From the NCBI GenBank assembly GCA_963743275.1, contig CAVUPB010000005.1, positions 62,001-126,000 on the forward strand: 64,000 bases of DNA. Direction: 5' to 3'. Below are positions 45,107-52,700 of this stretch, piece by piece (position 1 is the stretch's first letter; each line of letters starts with the position of its first letter). The notes under the pieces were generated by a model, which was not told where the DNA came from, did no database searches, and saw only the letters and a program-made list of their open reading frames with translations. A program made the position numbers and the translations under genes. The DNA comes from JALYLC01 sp963743275. Lineage in GTDB: Bacteria; Actinomycetota; Thermoleophilia; Gaiellales; JALYLC01.

Positions 45107-45581
45107 CGTAGCCACCGCCCTGGTGCGCGCTCTGACCGCCTGCGGCGGAGCCGCCGCCGCCGTCCTCGTGATCGCCGCCTTCGTGCTCGCCGCCGTGCCG
45201 GTGCACGATCACGATGTGCGGCGGGGGGCGGACGGTGACGATGCGCGGCGTGACGGGCGCGGGCGGCGCGCTCGCCGTCTGGACGCTCGAGCCGCTCGTG
45301 GCCCGCGGCGGCGTCGAGACGACGTTGGGCACCTTGACCGGCTTGTAGTGCGGAATCTTGGGGAGCGCCGGCGGCTTCTGCCGGAGCGCCTTCCGGAGCG
45401 ACGCCTCCATGCGGTCGAGAGCGCGGGTACGACTCGCGATCTGCGCGGGGACACCCTTCGCCGCGGTGCTCGCACTCCCGCGGGCCGCAGCTGCAGCCGT
45501 CGTCCGCTGCGCGGCGTACGCGCCCGCGCCGACGGCCAGGGCAAGGATCATGGAGATGATGGCGGCGTGATGCGGTCTCAT
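45099..45581 (-). CDS. Small exported protein with His/Asp/Glu/Gly-rich tail
   Basis: The 160-residue protein starts at ATG after a good AAGGAG site, with an N-terminal signal or anchor (AAIISMILALAVGAGAYA), a helical part, a Pro/Val stretch (PRIVTVRPPPHIVIVHRH) and a tail rich in His, Glu, Asp and Gly (GGEHEGGDHEDGGGG) able to bind divalent metals. No family recognised. It is the first gene of the cassette through apbE to the FAD reductase, and is divergent from a two-component system. Confidence 0.6.
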   Translation of the reverse strand: MRPHHAAIISMILALAVGAGAYAAQRTTAAAAARGSASTAAKGVPAQIASRTRALDRMEASLRKALRQKPPALPKIPHYKPVKVPNVVSTPPRATSGSSVQTASAPPAPVTPRIVTVRPPPHIVIVHRHGGEHEGGDHEDGGGGSAAGGQSAHQGGGYDD

Positions 45582-45628
45582 GACGTGCTCCTTGAAGGGG
45601 ACACGACCCAACGTACGCGGAGCCGTGT

Positions 45629-45701
45629 CAAGGCCGGGTGAGACGCCCGTCAAGGTTCCGCCAGGATTCGGGCAAGGCGCCCGGCGACCGTAAGGATTCG
45701 G
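45629..45701. promoter_or_regulatory. Phased CAAGG repeats in the divergent region (putative response-regulator site)
   Basis: CAAGG occurs at 45629, 45651 and 45673, exactly 22 bases apart, followed by TAAGG at 45691. AGGATTCGG also occurs at 45663 and 45693. Two-turn spacing is what OmpR/PhoB-type regulators prefer. The array lies between the redox cassette and the regulator gene, so autoregulation and control of the cassette are plausible. Confidence 0.4.
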
Positions 45702-45745
45702 CCAGAACGACGGCAGCGCGACGGCGCATCGATCAGGATGCGCAC

Positions 45746-46414
45746 ATGCGCGTGCTGATAGTCGAGGACGAGGACGCAATCGCCGAGCCGCTGGCCGAGG
45801 GGCTGGTGCGCGAGGGCTACGACGTCCAGCGCGCCGCCAACGGGGCCGAGGCGCTGGCCGCGGTCGACGCCGACATCGACGTCGTGCTGCTCGATCTGCG
45901 GCTGCCCGACATGGACGGCTACACGGTGTGCCGCGAGGTGCGCTCGCGCTCCGACGTCCCGATCATCATCGTCTCCGCGCGCGGCGAGGAGGTCGACCGC
46001 ATCGTGGGCCTCGAGCTCGGCGCCGACGACTACCTCGTGAAGCCGTTCGGATTCGGCGAGCTGCTCGCGCGCATCCGCGCCGTCACGCGCCGGGCCGGCG
46101 CCCGGCCGGGGCCGGCACAGGCCGCCGCCGAGGTCGGAGGCCTGGAGGTGGACGCGCGCACCCGGCGTGCGCACCTCGACGGCCGCGAGCTCATGCTGAC
46201 GCCGAAGGAGTTCGACCTGCTCGCGCTCTTCGCGAGCGATCCCGGGGCGGTGCTCACGCGCGAGCGCATCCTCGCGAGCGTGTGGGACACGAGCTGGTTC
46301 GGGCCGACCCGCACGATCGACGTGCACGTCGCCGCGCTGCGCAAGAAGCTCGGGTCGCCGGCCTGGATCGAGACCGTGCGCGGCGTCGGCTTCCGTCTCG
46401 TCCCGCCCGTGTGA
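45746..46414 (+). CDS. OmpR/PhoB-family response regulator
   Basis: The 222-residue protein has a receiver domain with acidic pocket VEDEDAIAE, phosphoacceptor Asp in VVLLDLRLPDMDG, and Lys in YLVKPFGFGELLARI. The winged-helix DNA-binding domain has LTPKEFDLLALFAS and RTIDVHVAALRKKLG. The ATG directly before RVLIVEDE is chosen. It is four bases from the partner histidine kinase. Confidence 0.93.
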   Translation: MRVLIVEDEDAIAEPLAEGLVREGYDVQRAANGAEALAAVDADIDVVLLDLRLPDMDGYTVCREVRSRSDVPIIIVSARGEEVDRIVGLELGADDYLVKPFGFGELLARIRAVTRRAGARPGPAQAAAEVGGLEVDARTRRAHLDGRELMLTPKEFDLLALFASDPGAVLTRERILASVWDTSWFGPTRTIDVHVAALRKKLGSPAWIETVRGVGFRLVPPV

Positions 46415-46417
46415 GCC

Positions 46418-47824
46418 ATGCGCCAGCGACTCCTGCTCAGCTACCTCACGTTGACCGTCTTCCTGCTGGCGGTGCTCGAGATCCCGCTCGGCCTGAGCTA
46501 CGCGAGCGGTGAGCGGCAGGACCTGACGGCCAAGGTCGAGCGCGACGCCGTGGCGCTCGCGACGATCGCCGCGCCGGGCAAGGCCCTGGCCCCGCAGCTG
46601 CGCGGGATCGTGCAGCGCTATCGCTCGCAGACCGGCGGCAGGGTGCTGATCGTCGGGCCGACGGGCAACCGCGTCTACGACTCGGGCCCCGGCCTCGGCG
46701 GCACGTCCTACGCGAGCCGGCCCGAGATCGCGCAGGCGCTCAACGGGCAGGTCGCGACCGGCGTGCGCCACTCCAACTCGCTCGGGCACGACCTGCTCTA
46801 CGTCGCCGTCCCGGTCGCCGCCGACGGGAAGGTGCGGGGCGCCGTGCGCATCACCTACCCGACCTCGGCCGTGGACGCGCGCGTGCACCGCTACTGGCTC
46901 ATCCTCGCGGGGATCGCCGGGCTCGTGCTGCTGACGGCGCTCGCGATCGGCCTGGCCTTCGCGCGCTCGATCGCGCGCCCGCTCGAGGCGCTGCGGCTCG
47001 CGGCCGAGCGCGCGGGCGAAGGCGATCTCGCGGCGCGCGCGCCCACCCGCCAGGGGCCGCCCGAGGTGCGGGCCGTCGCCGTGGCGTTCAACGACACGGC
47101 GATGAAGCTCCAGGCGCTGCTGCGTGCGCAGGACGAGTTCGTGGCCGATGCGTCGCACCAGCTGCGCTCGCCGCTCGCCGCCCTGCGGCTGCGCCTCGAG
47201 AACCTCGAGCGCGACGTCGCGCCCTCCGGGCGCGCGGGGCTCGAGAGCGCGACCTCGGAGGTGGAGCGCCTGTCGCGTCTCGTCGACGGCCTGCTCGCGC
47301 TCGCCCGCGCCGACCGCACGCCGTCGGCGGCCGTGCGCATCGAGCTCGCGCCGCTCGTGCACGAACGCCTCGAGGCGTGGTCGGCCTACGCCGAGGAGCA
47401 CGCGGTCGAGTTGCGCGAGCGGCTCGAGCCGGTCGCGGCCGTCGGCACGCCGGGGCGGGTCGAGCAGGTGCTCGACAACCTGCTCGCGAACGCGCTCGAG
47501 GTCGCGCCGCCCGGATCCGTCGTCACCGTCTCCGCAACGGTCAGCCCGGCCTGGGCGGAGCTGCGCGTGAGCGACCAGGGGCCGGGGCTGACCGACGAGG
47601 AGCGGGCACGCGCCTTCGACCGCTTCTGGCGCGCGGGCGCGCACAGCGGCACCGGCCTCGGGCTCGCGATCGTCCGCCGGCTCGTCGAGGCCGACGGCGG
47701 CTCGGCCGAGCTGCGCGCCGCCCCCGGCGGGGGGATCGAGGCGGTCGTGCAACTGCCCCGCGCGCCCGGCGTCGCGACCCGCCTGCCGTCGGCGCCGCTG
47801 AAGCCGCCGCGCGTCCAGTCCTGA
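46418..47824 (+). CDS. Sensor histidine kinase
   Basis: The 468-residue kinase has an N-terminal membrane helix, an extracytoplasmic sensor of about 120 residues, a second membrane helix near residue 155, a HAMP segment (ARSIARPLEALRLAAERAGEG), the H-box FVADASHQLRSPLAALRLRL with the phospho-His, and an ATPase domain (DNLLANALE, SDQGPGL, GTGLGLAIVRRLVE). It phosphorylates the regulator encoded just upstream. The sensed signal is outside the membrane and unknown. Confidence 0.93.
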   Translation: MRQRLLLSYLTLTVFLLAVLEIPLGLSYASGERQDLTAKVERDAVALATIAAPGKALAPQLRGIVQRYRSQTGGRVLIVGPTGNRVYDSGPGLGGTSYASRPEIAQALNGQVATGVRHSNSLGHDLLYVAVPVAADGKVRGAVRITYPTSAVDARVHRYWLILAGIAGLVLLTALAIGLAFARSIARPLEALRLAAERAGEGDLAARAPTRQGPPEVRAVAVAFNDTAMKLQALLRAQDEFVADASHQLRSPLAALRLRLENLERDVAPSGRAGLESATSEVERLSRLVDGLLALARADRTPSAAVRIELAPLVHERLEAWSAYAEEHAVELRERLEPVAAVGTPGRVEQVLDNLLANALEVAPPGSVVTVSATVSPAWAELRVSDQGPGLTDEERARAFDRFWRAGAHSGTGLGLAIVRRLVEADGGSAELRAAPGGGIEAVVQLPRAPGVATRLPSAPLKPPRVQS

Positions 47825-47838
47825 GCGCGGCCGCGGCG

Positions 47839-47867
47839 CGCAACATCGGGGTCTGACCCCAATGTTG
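47839..47867. repeat. Palindromic hairpin of a dispersed family
   Basis: A near-perfect 14-bp stem with a one-base centre (one C/T mismatch) lies between the convergent ends of two histidine-kinase genes. The same unit, GCAACATCGGGGTC, occurs in the arms of the large inverted-repeat element at 35.4-35.7 kb. It may terminate both transcripts. Confidence 0.55.
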
Positions 47868-47890
47868 CGTGGCGTCAATCCCGGGTGGAC

Positions 47891-48928
47891 TCAGGCCGCG
47901 ACGCGCGTGCGGCGCGCGCGCACTTCCGGCTGGAAGCCGGGGAGCTCGACCCGGAAGGTCGTGCCGACGCCGAGCGTACTCTCAACCTCGACTTTACCCT
48001 CATGTGCCTCGGCGATGGCCTTCACGATCGCGAGGCCGAGGCCGCTGCCGCGCGTGCCGTCCGACGACCGCGCCCGGTAGAAGCGGTCGAAGAGGTACGG
48101 CAGCTCGTCGGCCGGGATGCCCGCGCCACCGTCTTCGACCTCGAGCACGAGCCGGTCGCCGCGCGCGTACGCGGTGAGCGTCACGGACGAGCCCTCGCGC
48201 GCATGCCGCAGGGCGTTCTCGATGAGGTTGTCGAGCAGGCGCTCGAGGTCCTGACGCGAGCACAGGAGCCGCCCGCCGGAGCGGGTCGCGATGGCGATGG
48301 GACGGTCGGCGACGCGCGTCCAGCGCTCGCACGCCGCATCCAGCAGATCGTCGGTCGCGACGAGGCTCCGCTGCGTGCTGACGGCGCGGTCGAGACGCGA
48401 GAGCGCGAGCAGGCCCGAAGCGAGCACCTCGCTGCGCTGCAACTCCTCGAGCACCACGCGCTGGGTCTCGCGGAGCTCCTCGATCGTCGGCGCGATGCCA
48501 TCTCGCCCGAGCAGCTCGAGCTCGCCGCGTGCGATGGTCAGCGGCGTCAGCAACTCGTGCGACGCGTTGTCGAAGAGGGCGCGTCCCCGCTCGACCACGA
48601 GCTGTCGCTCGCGCACGTGCCACACCATGACGAGGAAGATCAGCGACATGAGGGGAACCTCGGCGAGCTCGGCCTGATTCTCGGTGCCGATCTCGATGGC
48701 GCGCAGCGTCAGGAACGAGATGGGAATCGCGGCGACAAGCAGTGTCAGGACGCTTACGAGCGCCGACCACATGCGCAGACCGAAGACGATGCTGACACTG
48801 ACGAAGATGAAGTGCACGGGCAGCGCTTCCCACCCGTTGGCAAACGGAATCCACAGCAGGTTGAGCGTGCAGAAGACTGCGAGTGCGATTTCGGGCAGGT
48901 AGCGCTCGCGTACGTCAGTCAGGCGCAC
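47891..48928 (-). CDS. Sensor histidine kinase
   Basis: The 345-residue kinase has several N-terminal membrane helices (LPEIALAVFCTLNLLWIP, ALVSVLTLLVAAIPISFL), almost no outside loop, then the H-box LFDNASHELLTPLTIARGEL, DNLIENALR, EVEDGGAGIP and GSGLGLAIVKAIAE. It probably senses a membrane or intramembrane signal. The GTG start overlaps the response-regulator stop by 10 bases; longer in-frame starts would lie inside that gene. Confidence 0.9.
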   Translation of the reverse strand: MRLTDVRERYLPEIALAVFCTLNLLWIPFANGWEALPVHFIFVSVSIVFGLRMWSALVSVLTLLVAAIPISFLTLRAIEIGTENQAELAEVPLMSLIFLVMVWHVRERQLVVERGRALFDNASHELLTPLTIARGELELLGRDGIAPTIEELRETQRVVLEELQRSEVLASGLLALSRLDRAVSTQRSLVATDDLLDAACERWTRVADRPIAIATRSGGRLLCSRQDLERLLDNLIENALRHAREGSSVTLTAYARGDRLVLEVEDGGAGIPADELPYLFDRFYRARSSDGTRGSGLGLAIVKAIAEAHEGKVEVESTLGVGTTFRVELPGFQPEVRARRTRVAA

Positions 48929-49575
48929 AGCTGGTACCCCGCCCCGCGAATGGTCGCGATACGGTCGTGCCCGATCTTGACGCGCAATCTGCGCACACAG
49001 ACATCGACGGTGTTCGTCTCCGTGTCGAAGCTGTAGCCCCACACCGCGGACAGCAATCGCTCGCGGCTGACGACCTCGTCGGCGTGCCGCATGAGGTACT
49101 CGAGCACGAGCGCCTCGCGGTCCGTCAGCTGCACGGGGCCGTCGCCGAAGTCGGCCAGCCGGCGGCGCAGCTCGAGCGTGACACCGGCGTGCCGGAGCAC
49201 TCCCGGGTCGAGCTCGGACTGGCGCCGCAGGTGGATGCGCACGCGCTCGAGCAGCTCGTCGAAGGAGAACGGCTTGGCGACGTAGTCGACCGCTCCGGCG
49301 CGCAGCGCGATCACCTTGGTCTCGGGATCGGCGCGGGCGCTCAGCATGACGACGGGAAGGCCGGGCACGGCGGCGACGAGATCGCGCAGGACGGCGATGC
49401 CGTCGCGCCCGGGGAGCATCACGTCGAGGAGCACGAGCGCCGGCGCGTGCTGGGCGACCAGCGCCATCGCCGCGTCGCCGTCGACGGCGGAGCGGACGGC
49501 ATAGCCCTCACGCGAGAGGCCGCGCGCCAGAAAGCTGGCGATGCGCCGCTCGTCTTCGACGATCAACAGGTGCAA
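48919..49575 (-). CDS. OmpR-family response regulator
   Basis: The 218-residue protein has the receiver HLLIVEDERRIASFL, phospho-Asp in LVLLDVMLPGRDG and Lys in YVAKPFSFDELLERV. The winged helix has LTDREALVLEYLMRH and NTVDVCVRRLRVKIG. The TTG at 49575, two codons before LLIVEDE and behind a GAGGG site, is chosen; an in-frame GTG at 49614 is possible. It is divergent from the multicopper-oxidase operon and probably controls it. Confidence 0.9.
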   Translation of the reverse strand: MHLLIVEDERRIASFLARGLSREGYAVRSAVDGDAAMALVAQHAPALVLLDVMLPGRDGIAVLRDLVAAVPGLPVVMLSARADPETKVIALRAGAVDYVAKPFSFDELLERVRIHLRRQSELDPGVLRHAGVTLELRRRLADFGDGPVQLTDREALVLEYLMRHADEVVSRERLLSAVWGYSFDTETNTVDVCVRRLRVKIGHDRIATIRGAGYQLCA

Positions 49576-49663
49576 CGAACCATCCCTCGGCTTGCGCCGC
49601 TCCCCTGCTCCCACCCTAGGCGCGTGCGCCGGGAGTGGTCAAGTCCCCCGTGCGAGGGGTGGG

Positions 49664-49700
49664 TGACACAACCATGACACGGCCGTCAGAAAGCGTGACA
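49664..49700. promoter_or_regulatory. TGACA direct-repeat array (putative response-regulator operator)
   Basis: TGACA begins at 49664 and 49675, a degenerate TCAGA at 49686, and TGACA again at 49696, giving 11-, 11- and 10-base steps. One-turn phasing of a short direct repeat is the classic OmpR/PhoB-type box. It sits in the divergent region between the response regulator and the secreted-protein/oxidase operon. Confidence 0.55.
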
Positions 49701-49770
49701 GCTGTTGCGAACCGGGCGGAAGCTCGCGGGGATCGCAATGAAGCGTCCCCCTCACGGGAGCACTCTCGCA

Positions 49771-52700
49771 ATGACCAGACGGCCGTTCATACTCGCACTC
49801 GCGCTCCTCTCGGCGCTTGCCTTCGCGCAAGCGGCGGCGGCGCAGCCGATCACGCTCAGCGTGACGTCGGCGCGCACCGTTACCAATCAACCCGACCCGG
49901 TCGCCCTGACCGGGACAATCACTCTCGCGCCGAACACCTCTGGCAGCGGGACGCCGGTGACGGGCACCGGCACGCTCTTTTCCAGCGAGCTCCACGTCGG
50001 CGACCTGATCAAGCCGGTCACGGCCCCCGCGGCCGTACCGAGCTGGCTCCGGGTCGCGTCGATCACGGACGACACGCACCTGCGCGTCACGCAGGGGACG
50101 TTCGGCTCGCAGCGCTACACCGGCCCCGCGGTGACGAACGACACGTTCGTCACCCTGCCCGCCCTCGAGACGATCAACAAGGGCGACCCGGTGACGACGT
50201 ACAAGTACCTCGTCAACCAGGAGGACACCGACCAGAACTCGCAGCCCGCCTCCGCCTGTCAGCCCTCGGGGCCGAACAGCACGCTGAGCGGCTGCCTCTG
50301 GACGTCGATCCGGCATCTCTCGGGCTCGAGCACGGCCGCTCCCGGCGCGTGGAACGCGGCGAACGGCTACCAGGGTCTCGTGCCCGACTCGAGCCCCGTC
50401 GTCACGAGTGGCGACGAGTCCGACTTCGCGAACGGCGCGACCATCAACCTGCCGGCCGGCAAGTACCTGATCAGCTTCGTGGCCGACGGCCACAAGATCG
50501 ACGGCGCGCACTTCACGACCGACAACAGCGCGACGAAGAAGACGATCAACGCGCAGGCGCAGCCGTTCGACCTTCCGCTCGCCACCGAGCGCATCCAGGT
50601 CTTCAACGACAACGCTTCGACGAACGGCCAGTGGGACGAGGGCGACGAGACCTACGACGCCCAGGCGAACCGCGCGGCCCGCATGCCGGGCTTCACGGCG
50701 CATCTCGCCGACCCGCTCGGCGAGGTCACGACCGACTGGTACGGCAACCCCCTGTGCACGACGTACCGCGCGACGACGGCGCCGGGCCGCACGGGCTACG
50801 AGCTCGACACGGAGGGTCACCCGATCATCCAGGTCCGCGGCGGCCAGTGCGTCAGCAACATGGCCGGCGAGATCGCGATCCCGAACCTCGGGCCCGACCG
50901 CTACGCGACGACGGTGGTCGCGCCCGGCCGGCGCGTCGTGACGCCGCGGGGCCTGGAGCCGACCTGCCGCAACAAGGACTGGGTCAAGACGACGACGCTC
51001 GAGGGCGGCCCGGACTGGGACACGTGGATCCAGGAAGGCGCCACCGGCTATGACACCGAGTTCCTGCACTCCGGCGAGCCCACGCCGTGGACGATGGCCG
51101 GGTTCGTCTGCCCGAAGACCCTGCCGGTTCGCAACCCCTCGACGGTCGGCACCGTCACGGGGCGCGTGCTCAAGGCCCGCGTCTACTGGCCCGCCCAGGG
51201 CGGCATTCCGTACAACGGCACGATCTGGGGCGGCTACGCCGGCACCAAGACCGACGGGCCGATCGACCGCCCGTGGGTCTCGCTCGCGGGCCTGCAGCAG
51301 GGTGACGTCGCCGTCGCGATCAAGCGCGGCAACCCCGATGGCACGTTCCGGATCGACAACGTCCCGCCCGGCGACTACATGGTCGCGATCTGGGACGAGC
51401 CGCTCAACAACCTCCTCGACACCTACAACCTGACGGTTCGCGCGGCGCAGACCACCGACATCGGCGACGCCATGCTCTCGGGCTGGTTCACCGAGATCAA
51501 GGGCACGGTCTTCAACGACCTCAACGGGAACGGCCGCCAGGACAGCGGAGAGATCGGCATCGCCGGCTTCCCGGTCGTGATCAAGAGCCGCGTCAACTCG
51601 ATCATGGATCAGGGCTCCGCGGTCGCGCTGACCGACTTCGCCGGCCACTACAGCCTCGACCAGGCCTATCCGCTCAACCTCTTCAACGTGCTCGAGGCGT
51701 TCGATACGCGCTGGAAGACCACGGGCCTGACCTACCAGGCCGACAACCAGCCCAACCCCACGACCGTGCTGGGCGCGGGCGTCGATCTCAGCTTCCTTCC
51801 CGTGATCGGTCTCTCTGGGCGCGTCGACTGGGGTGTCCAGCCGTACTCGGCCGGTGAGAACGGCGGCATCGTCGGCACCGTCACCTACGACTCGACACGC
51901 AACGAGCTCGACCCGGCCCAGGCCGCGACCGAGGACTACCAGCCCGGCATCCCGGGGCTCCAGGTCGACCTCTTCAAGCCCGTCGCGTGCACCGGCGCGA
52001 CGCCCGCGGCCAGCTGCTCCCCCGAGGGCTATGTCCTCGCGGGCGACGGCTCGTACGAGCTCGGCGACTGGATCCAGCGCTACCAGACCGAGTCGTGGCA
52101 GCAGCCCAAGAACTGCACCGCTCGCGGTGTGGACGGCGCGCCCCTCGTGGGCGAGCAGGTGCTCCCGCGCACGACGGATCCGATCGGCAACCCGATCAAC
52201 TGCCTGGAAGGGCCGCTGATGGGCGTCCAGTTCGGCGGTGACGCAGCGCTCAACTCGCCGGATCCCGACGCGAACTTCTTCAGCTCGGTGGACGGCAACT
52301 ACGGCTTCGGCGACGGCTGGACGACCCCGGGCGGACGCCTGCCGGACGGCTCGCCCGATGCGGACAATCCGGGCTCCGGCTCGGCGCCGCTCGCCGTGGG
52401 CGACTACCTCGTCAAGGTCGAGATCCCGAGCGACCCGCTCCATCCGGATCGCAAGCTCTACACGCCGACCCGCGAAGAGGACATCAACGTCTTCAGCGGC
52501 GACAGCTTCAAGCCGTCGTATCCGCCGCCGCCCTGCGCCGGCGCGCTGCACACGGTGCACGTCACGAACCCCGACTTCCTCGACACGGGCGGCAGCCCGT
52601 ACGAGGGCCAGGCGCGCCCGCTCTGCGACATCAAGCTCGTCGCGGTCCAGGACGCCAAGTCGGTCGCTCCGAGCTTCAACTTCTTCACGGAAGTGCCCGT

